Shown one piece after another: positions 11,401 through 20,844 of a stretch of DNA of 64,000 bases. The position numbers and the translations under genes were made by a program. The stretch is taken from NCBI GenBank assembly GCA_949128115.1, contig OX421967.1, positions 28,164,635 to 28,228,634 on the forward strand, written 5' to 3'. Positions within the stretch are counted from its first letter, which is position 1. Each line of letters begins with the position of its first letter. The stretch is from Anaspis maculata. Its lineage: Eukaryota; Arthropoda; Insecta; Coleoptera; Scraptiidae. The notes under the pieces were generated by a model. That model ran no database searches. It had not been told where the DNA came from and saw only the letters and a program-made list of their open reading frames with translations.

Positions 11401-11879
11401 CGTGTCCATGATACCATCGGGCACGTCAGCCTCGATTTTGGGCCCATTATTGTAAAACCTCCCTAGACCAGTCGGACTCACCGAGCTTCAGTGTGATGCT
11501 AGGATACTTGATGTTCGGTCCACAAGTACCCAGAGTACACCGGGATTTCGCCAGATCATTTCAACCGCGGTGTATAATAATACCCGGTGCCCACGGTGGT
11601 CCATTCTTGGATTCGTCTTGGCCCGCGCCCACGCTGAAGGTTATCCTCAACAGATTGTCATGCTGCCGGTTACAGGCGTAATACTCGCAGGCTTGCTCAA
11701 AGCCATCCAAGGGGGATTTATTAGTAAATTCAGAATTGGACGGTGACCGCCTAACTTGGTCACTCATCCAAATTTTGACGAGGTTGCTGCCGTCGAGTTT
11801 CATCTTGATTGAAGAGATATAATACCACGCGCTATGTGATGCCATAAAGTTGGAATGAACCTCCTATAAAAGGATGTCG

Positions 11880-12040
11880 TGGTGATAATCTGGTCGACAA
11901 ATCGACAAATCTCATCCAGGTAGCCGGCACGCTATGTAAGCCAAAAGGCATTTGGCAACATTAATGTAGACGTTGGCCTGGAATGGTAGATGCAAAAAGG
12001 CGACGAGATCGTTCATCCATTGAAAGGATACTAATAAGTA
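11880..12040 (-). pseudogene. Gypsy reverse transcriptase scrap
   Basis: The minus-strand frame reads MPFGLHSVPATWMRFVDLST. This is the RT block C/D (VMPFGLxNAPATFQRLMD) that precedes the YxDD active site in Ty3/gypsy elements. Sequence just upstream needs a frame change to resemble the usual KTAF... block. The following YxDD region toward 11560 was not recognisable. Confidence 0.65.
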
Positions 12041-13951
12041 CATTCAGTTTATTTTGATATAATATTGGACTTCGTACCAGACCGTTCTCACAGGCAGTTG
12101 GACCCGAGATTGGACCCTCATTTCCCAGTCTCGTGAGCGATCAACCCACGAATTTGACCAGAAAAAGAAAAAAATCTGTTAAGGGTCGGGGCGTACTTGA
12201 ACGGCATAAAAAACCACAAAAGAAGACAAACCGATATCTGCCAACATCACTCGTGCGGCCGTCAGTTTAACATGGATACCTGCAGAATATGTCAGATTGA
12301 TGTAACACAATTCTCAGGTTTGGTTGCTGAAGATACGAAATGAGCCAAACGCCGGTTGAATGGCAGGCCCAGGTGGTATCGGCCAGGAAAAAGTTTGAAA
12401 ATGTATAGCGCCCGTGCAGGAAATGGAGGAAAACTTCAACTTCAGCATTGATTCAATTGTTTTGTTGTCTTGCTTCCTGTCGAATTTAGTTCGAATCCAT
12501 CGGATAAATTCGCATAATTAAATGATAATGGCAAAGTTTCAAACTTTGACATTTTTTATTATTCAACATTATGACAGATCGAAAAACTGAGAATTAGCTT
12601 CTGTCATTTTCTAATAGTGACACTTCTGTTTCACAGATGACAGCTGAAAATTGATGGGCTCATAGCGATAGCAAAACCATGTGTGCATACCGAATTTCAA
12701 GTTGATTAGATGTTTGTTGGTTGATTGACGGCCTCGGGTTTGGCAGTTACCGTGAAACATTACTGACACAAAGACACACCTACCCACACTAGGCACTAAT
12801 TACGCGTTCGAACGCATTGTTTTCACCAATTACGCATTACAACGCAACATTTGCACTTGAAAGGGAAAAATTTTTAACGTTAGCCTTCGTGGATTGATTA
12901 CAGAAAAAGACAACGGAAAAATGGGTCAGAAAATGTACTAATAAGTACAGTAAGTATAAATTCATCTGAATTTATCACGTGGGGTTCAACAAGTTATTAG
13001 CAATACGAAAGGGAAGGAAGTTTGTATTGTTAGAATATTTGTCGATATATGATACTTATTTATAAATAAAAAATTCTTTCTGTTGACAATGTAAATATCT
13101 TTCTCAAGTCGAAAGTTTCCATGAGGTTTGTTTGAAAAACGCATTGTGACTGTACGCAGTGTTGATGCTTCGAGAACCACCGTATGCCAATTTATTTGCG
13201 GTAAGTTGGCAGTTCTCGCTCCACAGCCGTCGCAAATACGCGGTTTGTTAGATTTATAACCAGATTGACAGGTGTGTGTTGTGTCGCGAGTGCTGCGTTC
13301 ATGCGGTTTCTGCGGTATTTTGTATCCAATTCGAATGTGGTGTTCCTGCCGTTGATTTATGACTGAATTGATTTTCTATTCATTAGCCGTAGTCTGGAAG
13401 AAAATACAACTTCCTAATGCGGCATGCAAAAACTATAAGGAAGATCAGTGGCTGACGTGAAGCAAAGAAACCGATAGGTACCAATAAAGGCTCGGGCACA
13501 CCGAAGCGTAGACAGCGGCCGCGGCCACGGTGGCAGTTGAAGATGGAATGAGTGTATGTGAGCATATTAATGCAGCAATGAAAAAATTCATTTGGACTGC
13601 GATACTTTATTTCTGCTGATAAGACGGCAAAGAAGTGGGGCATTAGCAGGAGGACCAATTGTAGTTCTAGAAAATAAAATTTCCTAGCTGTAACTATCAT
13701 GTCAGCTTTCTGCTCAAGACTTAGGTACAGCTTTACTTCTTTACCATTGTCGCATGTACTAGCAACATGCAAGAACGAAGATAAATACATGATAGAGATG
13801 GATCGCTGCATCAGCATTATGACTAGGCGATCGCTACCGGAACACTGACTGACGGGGTACTGGTTGATGGATCAAACGTAGCTGGAAAGTGTGTGAACAA
13901 GTAATGAACGAATTAGAATAAGTAAAGTAAGTACCTCTAGATCATATAGAT
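12041..13951. other. Non-coding stretch
   Basis: No recognisable gene or clear repeat. The 144-codon minus frame at 13383-13817 has no domain and unremarkable composition. Confidence 0.35.
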
Positions 13952-14104
13952 CTCACCTCGGGTTCCACCAAACTTTTATCAACGCGATAGCTTTATCACT
14001 CTGATAGTAACTAAGCAACTGGTCATCCTATTGGCTGGTGCATAACAACTATCAGCCTGATAGATTCTATCTGCTCTTAAAATTTTGGCGGAACTCGAGG
14101 TCAG
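13952..14104. mobile_element. Short foldback MITE candidate
   Basis: The left arm CACCTCGGGTTCCACCAAA is mirrored by a right arm reading GACCTCGAGTTCCGCCAAA on the opposite strand. The match continues through GATAG and CTGATAGT words to a ~35-bp loop. Flanks CATATAGAT (left) and CATATGAT (right) could be a decayed 8-9 bp target duplication. Confidence 0.55.
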
Positions 14105-14769
14105 CCATATGATTGTAAAATATGTATGAAAGATAGATGTTATTCCGAGTGTAACGATCGGCACCGGTGACCCCCCTACAATGTGTATGTTAACCCTTTT
14201 GTTCCCTGTGAATTAGTTCACCCCTTTCTCTTGTTGACAAACTAAGTTCTATCTACGAGGAGAACTAACTAACCTATTTTTTACATAGAAACAAACAATT
14301 TAAATCACAATGACCTTCATTAATTGTGATAAAAGATGGACATGCATGAGCCTTTTGCTTTCGGTGAATATTACTGTTTTATATTATTGGTTCGTTCAAC
14401 TGCTCAGTTTAAAATAAACTATGAACTCGTAACCAATACAATTTATTCTTTGGAATACGTTGATGCCTTCTTCAGAAATAGTTTACACAACTTCAATTAC
14501 GTTTCTAACAGCATGGCAAATTTATGATTGATGGAGTTCCCCTGGCACAGGGTTATCAATCGAAAGAGTTAGCATTGGAATGTTTACACAATTGCAATAG
14601 CTCCCAGTTTTGTCGGTTCCCCATTATCGTCCTAATGTCGTCAGTTTTACACTATACCTCTCAACTAGATAATAGGTTGATGGTTTGTTTACAAGTATGA
14701 TTGGAATGAATTACCCCTTTGGATCTTTGTTTGGTAAAGCCCTTTCACTAGACTTCATTTTAGATATGT
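14105..14769. other. Non-coding stretch
   Basis: Nothing recognisable. A+T-rich sequence ends abruptly where LINE RT similarity begins. Confidence 0.35.
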
Positions 14770-14776
14770 ACCAGCG

Positions 14777-15772
14777 ATGTCTAAAGTATTAGAGAGAGTT
14801 ATTTATTCTCAGGTATATGAGTTTGTCACTACTGAAAAAATTATTTCTCCTTTGCAGTCTGGTTTTGTCAGGGGCCACAGTACTACAACTGCACTCGCTA
14901 ATGTGACTGACAACATTCTTCGTGCTAGAGACTTGGGTAATAATGCTGTTCTTGCCTTGCTGGACTTTTCAAAAGCCTTTGACACGCTGGACCACTCTCT
15001 TCTTTGTGCTAAATTACAATACCTTGGATTCGATGGAACTTCAACTAAATTCTTTCAAACATACCTCGTCAATAGAAAACAGAAAGTTGTTATTGGTACA
15101 GAGTGCTCAAAGTTGGGCTCAGTCACATCTGGAGTACCTCAAGGATCTCTTCTAGGCCCACTACTATTTTTAATTAATACATCTGATATTTTCAACGTAG
15201 TAGAACACTCAAACATCCAAGCCTATGCTGATGATATTCAACTTTATTGCACTTTTTCTATTGATCAAATTGAAGAAGCTTCAGAAAATTTAAATACTGA
15301 CCTCCAAGCCATTTTAACTTACTGCACATCCCATTATTTGAAACTTAACCCATCCAAATGTTCCTATATATGTTTTTGCCCAGAAAGATTCAATCATATT
15401 GTAAAATCCAACTTCAAAGTCTCTATTGACGGAGTATCACTAACTTGCGTTGAAAAGGTGAAAAATCTGGGCGTTGTCTTTGATGAAAAGCTTAGATTCA
15501 AAGATCACGTAGCCTCTCTCGTCAAGAAATCATATGTTGCCCTGAAATTACTGTATAATTTTGTCAGCATCATAGGTTTCAAACTAAGAAAGACATTGTG
15601 CGAATCGCTCGTGATTCCCTTTGTAGAGTATGCTATTGCCGTTTACTTTTTCTGTTTAGATAGCATAACAAAAAATAGAATTCAGAAAATACAAAATAGC
15701 TGTGTCAGGTTTATTTTCGGTTTGAGGAAGTACGACCGCATATCTTCGAGGTTGAAAGAGTTGATTGGTTGA
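14777..15772 (+). pseudogene. LINE reverse transcriptase, 331 codons
   Basis: The RT begins at the MSKVLERVIYSQVYEF block, so the N-terminal fingers and the endonuclease are lost. Landmarks: LQSGFVRGHSTTTAL near residue 30, LLDFSKAFDTLDH with the first Asp near residue 62, SGVPQGSLLGPLLFL near residue 120, AYADDIQLY near residue 150, and LKLNPSKC near residue 188. All catalytic acids are present. The open frame ends at KELIG, and the rest of the protein continues in another frame, so the stop reflects a frameshift. The start methionine is internal to the ancestral protein and is not a real initiation site. Confidence 0.88.
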
Positions 15773-16059
15773 AGATGGGAAACTTGAGTGAGCTGCGCCT
15801 ATCAACTTTGACTCATAAAATTTTGCTAACCTCCTCACCAGAATATCTTCGAGAAAAACTAATTCACAGACCAAACCTTTAAACTGTCAGCTTAAGATAC
15901 AATGAACAGCTTGTTTTGCCGCGTTTTCGGACAACCATTTTCTGCAGATCATTTACTTTCAATGCTGTGAGAATTTACAATCATTTACCTGTGGAAATTA
16001 AGAATATGTCTATTTTAAGATTTCGATATTCTGTTGAATTGTTTTTACTAGAATCCTAA
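15755..16059 (+). pseudogene. LINE ORF2 C-terminal domain after frameshift
   Basis: After a frame change the protein resumes as VDWLKMGNLSELRLSTLTHK, then SPEYLREKLIHRPNL, a stop, RFRTTIFCRSFTFNAVRIYN and HLPVEIKN, ending ELFLLES at TAA 16057-16059. This is the region downstream of the thumb seen in CR1/L2-group proteins. At least one frameshift and one nonsense codon separate it from an active copy. Confidence 0.75.
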
Positions 16060-16133
16060 TTTTGTTGTGATTCTTTCGATTAGAGGTTAAGTGGAATAGC
16101 GTAAGCTAGACTTTGCCTCTTTAAATAAAGCCT

Positions 16134-16159
16134 CTTATTATTATTATTATTATTATTAT
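16134..16159 (+). repeat. (TTA)n microsatellite tail
   Basis: About eight TTA units directly after AATAAAGCCTC. This is the 3' terminus of the LINE. Confidence 0.9.
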
Positions 16160-16160
16160 A

Positions 16161-16456
16161 TGGATCAGGTAGCGTCAAATGACTTGGCTTTTCAGGTTTT
16201 GTGTGGGCAAGTTTTCCGCGCATTTTATTTCCCAAATTCCGCAATTTTCTCGCTCTTAGTGCTATCGCGTCGAATGGGTTTGGTAGCCATGTTCCGGACT
16301 CATTCCCTGACGGGCGAGCATCTTTCCAGACAGGTCGCGTCAAGTCCGTCCTGTCGTCGGCAACTATCTGTTTTGGTCGGGTGATTGTTGCTTTTGTTTA
16401 GCCTTAGTTATAATGCCATATTTCCGCGTTCTTTGTGCAGACAGCGTCTGTTTCTG
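16161..16456. other. Sequence between LINE tail and gypsy LTR
   Basis: No gene. It could be the R-U5 part of the neighbouring 3' LTR, but it does not match the copy at 20564-20617, so the LTR boundary here is unclear. Confidence 0.3.
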
Positions 16457-16517
16457 TCTGTCTTTATTGATTATCTTTATGACACTTTCATTGTTTCTAC
16501 CAACTCGATATATCACA
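16457..16517 (-). repeat. Gypsy 3' LTR, proximal part
   Basis: Reads TGTGATATATCGAGTTGGTA and continues AAACAATGAAAGTGTCATAA..., matching the start of the 5' LTR at 20844. The purine-rich GGTGGAGGTG immediately precedes it and could be the polypurine tract. Similarity to the 5' LTR is lost beyond about 16457. Confidence 0.75.
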
Positions 16518-16845
16518 CACCTCCACCACTAATTATGTCATCACAATGCCTTTTCCAAATGTTATTGAATATATTTTTTACTAAATAAACACGGGGTCCT
16601 AATTTCTTGGTAATTTCTCCTTTCAACCATTCTTTTTTGTCAACATTTCTAAAATCTCGTACATACACCTCCTCACCTACAGAAAAATGGATGTCTCTTC
16701 CTGGTTTTATTATGTTAAATTTATTTTCTTTGACTTTCAAATTCTCTGGCTTGAACAGATCTAGCCTTATTTCAATATTTCTGTTAAACATCGCAAAACC
16801 AGGCGTAACACCAGTTGTACAGTGAGACGTTGTCCTGTAATTCAA
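16513..16845 (-). pseudogene. Gypsy integrase C-terminal domain
   Basis: 110 codons reading FSVGEEVYVRDFRNVDKKEW, then LKGEITKKLGPRVYLVK and WKRHCDDIISGGG. This is the SH3-like C-terminal region (FxxGExVxVRDxxxxxxW...G...LGPxxYxV....wkRHxDQi) that follows the integrase core in this gypsy lineage. The frame runs into the 3' LTR, which is common. It is in a different frame from the core at 16917-17099. Confidence 0.8.
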
Positions 16846-16916
16846 AAGATATCTTGACAGAATACAAGAAATCGAGCTAGAACCGTTTTGTGGATCTTCA
16901 AAAAATTTCTTTGAAG

Positions 16917-18296
16917 CTATTTTAACACTTTTACTGCATTCTCGGCAGCTCCATCACTAGCCGGATGATATGGAGGTGTTGAACTGTATTTCATCCCGTT
17001 TCTTCTACAAAAAACTGAAAATTCCTCGGAAGTAAATTGAGAACCATTATCTGTCACAACTTGCTTAGGTAAACCAAAACAAGAAAAAAAATTCCCCAAA
17101 ATATCAATGGTCTTTGCAGACGTGATAGGTTAGATTTCATGGATTTCCACCCATTTGATGAATGCATCTATCAAAACTGAAAATATCTTATTTCTAACAG
17201 GACCAAAAAAATCAATATGAACTCTTTCAAAAACGTAACTGAGTTTTATATATTCGATCAAAGATGCTCTAGGCGGACTAGGCCTTGCTTTGCTACAAGC
17301 CTCACAAGCCTTAACCAAATTTTCAATATCCATATCAAACTTTGGCCACCAAAAATAAGATCGCGCTTTACTTTTCATTTTTACCATCCCCGGGTGCGGA
17401 ATATGTAATTCCTCTAACAACAACTTCCTACACTTTTCCGGTATTACAACTCTGTAACCCCACATTATTATATCATTTTCTACATTCAGTTCATTTTTTC
17501 GACTGATAAAAGGCTTGAACGAATCTCCCTCCAATTTGTTATGCCATCCCTCCTTAATTTCAGATGAAATTTTACATAAAGCTCCATCCATTTTTGTTAT
17601 ATCCCGAATATCTGCTGCCGTTAGTGGTAGGTTATGGTTATGGTTATCATAAATGAAATTCACATGAGTGTAATTCAATTCCTCCATTTCGCCAGACTTA
17701 GATGGAGGTAAGCGTGACAAACAATCTGCATTTCCATTCAACGTACCTTTCAGATATTTAATGATAAAATCAAACTGAGATAAGAAATAGTGATAGAACT
17801 TTTTGACGGAAAAATAAATTGATGATGCCTCTTTGTCTAAAGTGGAATAAGCCATTTCACATTTACCAAGTTTTCTTGAAGCAGAACAAATTGGTCTTTC
17901 ATGTCCATTAGGTAAAATGTGCGATAATACTCCCGCTACTCCATATGAACTTGCGTCGCAACTTACTTTCAAAGGTAGACCTGGATTATAATGAATTAAT
18001 ACAACATCTGAAGTGATAGCTTCTTTCGCCTTATTGGAAGCTCCTTCGCAACTTTTACTCCATTCAAAACGTGCATTCTTCTTCAACAATTCATACAGTG
18101 GGTGCACAATATCTGCAACATTCTCAATAAATTTTGAAAAATAGTTAACCATTCCTAAAAAATACTTCAACTCTGTAATATTCTCTGGTGTTTTGCAATA
18201 ATTCAGTATTGCGTCTACCTTCGACGTCCCTTTTTCCAGACCTCCCTTATTAATTACATGTCCCAAATAAGTGATCTCTTCTTGGAAAAAAAACAC
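16917..18296 (-). pseudogene. Gypsy pol: RT thumb, RNase H, integrase zinc finger and core
   Basis: One reading frame, broken by a single in-frame stop near 17127-17129. In order: ITYLGHVINKGGL, FLGMVNYFSKFIENVA, LKVSCDASSYGVAGVLSH (RNase H with catalytic Asp), TLDKEASSIYF, then a jump from QFDFI straight to IKYLKGTLNGNADCLSRLP. The TDHKPL segment, roughly 45-50 residues, is therefore deleted. The integrase zinc finger follows (HIPH and CEAC), then HIDFFGP (first Asp), VTDNGSQF (second Asp) and HPASDGAAENAVK (Glu). The DDE triad is intact, but RNase H is not. It is homologous to the gypsy at 35.8-37.6 kb (compare CKTPENITEL with CKIP-NITEL). Confidence 0.88.
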
Positions 18297-18360
18297 ACTT
18301 ATTTTTCTTCAAACGATATCCTGCATTCAGCAATCTTGAGAACACCACTTCTAAATTTTT

Positions 18361-18720
18361 TTAATGTTCCACGTCATCACCACCAGTAACTACTATGTCG
18401 TCAAAAAAAACCACCGTACCTTTACATCCTTGTAGTGTTCTATCCATAATCCTTTGCAAAATAGCACAAACAGGTTTGGTTCCAAAAGGCAGTCTCTCTA
18501 CTCTAAAAATACTTTTATGAGTACTCCGTGCCAGAATTGTCTTTGATTCCCCCTTCAATTCAATTTGATTGTTGGCGTTTTTTGAATCAAGTTTTGTGAA
18601 CTTTCCACCACCTTGTAAAGCTGCAAAGAGCTGATCAATATTTGGCAAAAGGTATCTATCATCTTCAAGAATTGGATTTACTGTGAGTAGTCTTATAGTC
18701 TGCACATAGTCTCAACGAAC
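18361..18720 (-). pseudogene. Gypsy reverse transcriptase palm
   Basis: Reads VNPILEDDRYLLPNIDQLFA, FTKLDSKNANNQIELKGES (first catalytic Asp in KLD), FRVERLPFGTKPVCAILQRI and TVVFFDDIVVTG. The YxDD site appears as FFDD, which keeps both Asp residues. The usual LSxAYxQI block is changed to SKNANNQI. The frame ends near 18361 and the continuation (18296 down) is in another frame. Upstream, 18720-18895 still shows RT-like sequence with lesions. Confidence 0.85.
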
Positions 18721-18894
18721 CATCAGATTTAACTACAGGTACTAATGGAGTGCCCCACTGAGAACCAGAAACAGGAGTAATAACACCTTCGTCTTCCAAT
18801 CTAGCCAACTCCGATTCAACCTTATCTTTGAAAGCCTAAGGTAACATTCGAGGTTTTAAAAATATTGGTTTTGACTAGCTTATGACCGGCAGCT

Positions 18895-19330
18895 TTACTT
18901 TTCCGTGTTTGAATAAACCTGGTCCATCTTTGAAAAGGTCTTGAAATTTGCCAACAAGTTATCAAAATCCAAAGCTTCCGCAATTTTAGGTTCCAACCTG
19001 TTCAACTCTAAACGTAGATTGAACTTTCTCATCAAATCTCGCTCAAATAATTGCGGTACATTTTTACTTTTTACTACAATTGAATTGACTATTTCAGTTT
19101 CATTGTTAACTGTGATGGGCACGTTGACCTGTCCAATTGGTATAATCTTAGATCCAGAATATGTATTCAAAGTGACAGAGCATGTAAGTAAGGGAAACTC
19201 AGCTAAATACTTTTGATAACAATCAGAAGAAATTGCTGAAATTGGGGAACCAGTGTCAATTTCCATTTCAAATTTGTTTCTACCAATTGAAGCTGAAATT
19301 TTGGAAGTATTGGAAATTAGTATATTGGAA
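18895..19330 (-). pseudogene. Gypsy aspartic protease
   Basis: EIDTGSPISAISSDCY carries the DTG(S) active site of a retropepsin, followed by LNTYSGSKIIPIGQVNVPI and LFERDLMRKFNL, where LLGRDWL is typical. The enzyme would cleave the Gag-Pol polyprotein. The frame starts inside ASIGRNKFEMEIDTG, upstream of the methionine, and continues toward the RT N-terminus (LEPKIAEALDFDNLLANFKT). Confidence 0.8.
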
Positions 19331-19436
19331 ATAGAATATCTGCTGGAATTAATTCAAACAAAAACGATTTTTTCACCATGGCTAGTTTTCAGTTCCCTCT
19401 TCAACATATCAAAAGTCCTCAACTCTGGGACTGCTA

Positions 19437-19800
19437 CAAATTAGTATACAGGGTGAAAGTTTATCATTTTCCCTTATTTCCTTTCTTTCTCAAAAAACTG
19501 ATGACTGAAAAAAAACGGTTTAAGGCTAGTTTGATAGGCCATAGTCTTTCAATAAACATATGAAAAATATACCACTCAGCAACTGCTGTGTATCAAGTTA
19601 AAGGGTGAAAACTAGTTTTCATCTCAATTTTTTTCCTTAGCGGAACTGATCTAGATTGGAGCTGGGTCCAGTTCTTTCGCAAGCTTATAATGTCATACTG
19701 AACATATAAAAAAAATACATTTCTGCAACTGCTGCTTTTCATTTTACAGGGTGAAAAGTCATTTTCAGGTTTCAATTTTTTCCTTGGCGAAATTGGCTCA
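19437..19800. repeat. ~150-bp tandem repeat inserted at the gag-pol junction
   Basis: Two and a half diverged units. Each begins around (A)CAGGGTGAAA (19444, 19602, 19748; spacing 158 and 146) and shares TCAATTTTTTCCTTxGCG and GCAACTGCTG words. It sits where the gag zinc knuckle and the start of protease should be, so it replaced or split that region. Confidence 0.65.
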
Positions 19801-20462
19801 CACATCAATTTCGACTGATTCTTCTGTAAACTTAAAGTTTCTAGTTGCCGTGCGTTTCGATGTACTTGCCGGTTTTGCTGCTGGGACCTTTCATGCTGAT
19901 TACGTACCGTCGTCTTGCTGTCAATTTTGAAACATTCTATGATTGACGCCTTGTCACAACCGATACTAGCTTCCTTTGCAACAGCCAAATCCATAAATTC
20001 TTGTAGTGATTTCTTCTTGGGATCTTCTTGTATGAGCTTGTTGAAAACGTCGCCTCGTCTGAGTCCAATAACCAGTTTATTTTTCAATTGATGTTCTAAG
20101 TGAGTATTAAACTGGCAATTTACTGCAATCTTCTTGATTCTCGCAAATCATTCGACGAGAGTTCCATCCTGTTCTTGTGCTTCGTAAAATTGTAGTTGTT
20201 TGTAGAATATAAATTTCTTTTTGCTGTAGTGCTGATTCAAAATTGCACATATCTGTTTGAAGCTTTTCGTATGTGGTGCATCTGGAAAACATAGGTTGCT
20301 TAACAGAGCATATACTTCGCCTTGAAGTGCAGTGATTAGTTTCGCAACCGTTTTCTGCTCCTTGATGTCATTGGCCACGAAGAATTGTTCTAGCCGATCT
20401 TTGTACAAGTTAAAATCATCACACTGTCTAAACTCTGGCATCACGCCGTATACCGCCGCCAT
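19801..20462 (-). pseudogene. Gypsy gag (capsid region)
   Basis: The capsid-type Gag that would package the RNA. From MAAVYGVMPEFRQCDDFNLY and YKDRLEQFFVANDI through LITALQGEVYALLSNL, QICAILNQHYSKKK and LQFYEAQEQDGTLVE, then a stop where homologues have Trp, then FARIKKIAVNCQFN and LKNKLVIGLRRGDVFNKL in the same frame. A single TGG-to-TGA type change therefore separates the two halves. The C-terminal zinc knuckle is missing, displaced by the repeat at 19437-19800. ATG at 20462 fits the usual distance from the LTR. Confidence 0.82.
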
Positions 20463-20563
20463 GGCTTGAACTTCCGTATCTGCTTCTTCCCCACGTACTT
20501 CTAGCCGTTTTTTGCTCGTTGTTTTCTTTGCAGGTCCTTTATATTTCCTCGTCGCCAGTTTTA

Positions 20564-20844
20564 TGTAAGTATTCAGATGTATACGAAATTTGGAATGTCT
20601 TTAGTGATTATCTTTATGACACTTTCATTAAAAAAATTATTTAAATTAAAATTGAAATTAATGTTTTCCTCCTTATCGGCCTGCACGGGCCATAGGAGTT
20701 TTTGCCCTTTATTATCACATTAACATAGCCAGAAAAATTGCAAATTGGACAAACCGGGACAAACACAAACATCCAGACTTCTTCCGGGAATCGTGGCCGT
20801 CTACCACGACACTTTCATTGTTTCCACCAACTCGATATATCACA
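20564..20844 (-). repeat. Gypsy 5' LTR, split by a LINE end
   Basis: The first part is 20844-20808 (TGTGATATATCGAGTTGGTG...). The remainder, 20629-20564, continues through ATAAAGATAATCACTAAAGA and ends near ...CTTACA. TGGCGAC at 20557-20551 could be the primer-binding site. The 3' boundary is inferred only. Confidence 0.65.
20630..20807 (-). mobile_element. 5'-truncated LINE end with 12-bp target duplication
   Basis: A 178-bp insertion flanked by perfect copies of GACACTTTCATT (20618-20629 and 20808-20819). Read on the minus strand it ends in an A/T-rich tail (AATAATTTTTTT). It contains a stem-loop whose arms CTCCTTATCGGCC and GGGCCATAGGAG pair, plus an AATAAA. It looks like only the 3' end of a LINE, with the 3' hairpin that many LINE RTs recognise. 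Confidence 0.75.

Larger units (their letters stand above)
9913..12040 (-). mobile_element. Ty3/gypsy pol remnant
   Basis: Scattered pieces of an LTR-retrotransposon pol gene appear in the expected order on the minus strand: RT block (about 11900-12010), RNase H (about 11400-10936), integrase (10886-10328) and integrase C-terminal tail (to about 9913). No LTR, gag or protease was recognised, and frame changes are frequent, so this is an old, truncated copy. Confidence 0.75.
14770..16160 (+). mobile_element. 5'-truncated LINE with (TTA)n tail (CR1/L2-like)
   Basis: Only the 3' half of a non-LTR element remains: reverse transcriptase, C-terminal domain, short 3' UTR and a (TTA)n tail at about 16134-16159 instead of poly(A). 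Short tandem-repeat tails are usual for CR1/L2-group LINEs. The RT motifs (DFSKAFDTLDH, QAYADDIQLY) fit that group, but the clade call is tentative. Confidence 0.8.
16457..20844 (-). mobile_element. Ty3/gypsy retrotransposon, nearly full length, inactive
   Basis: The most complete element in the window. On the minus strand: 5' LTR (20844 to about 20564), a possible primer-binding site starting TGGCGAC at 20557-20551, gag, protease, RT, RNase H, integrase, then a 3' LTR start at 16517. Both LTRs begin TGTGATATATCGAG and share the first ~60 bases. Gag has one nonsense codon, RNase H has an internal deletion, pol has frameshifts, and there are insertions at 19437-19800 and 20630-20807. Confidence 0.9.

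Noticed and set aside
13383..13817. 144-codon minus frame
   Set aside because: No domain and no supporting context.
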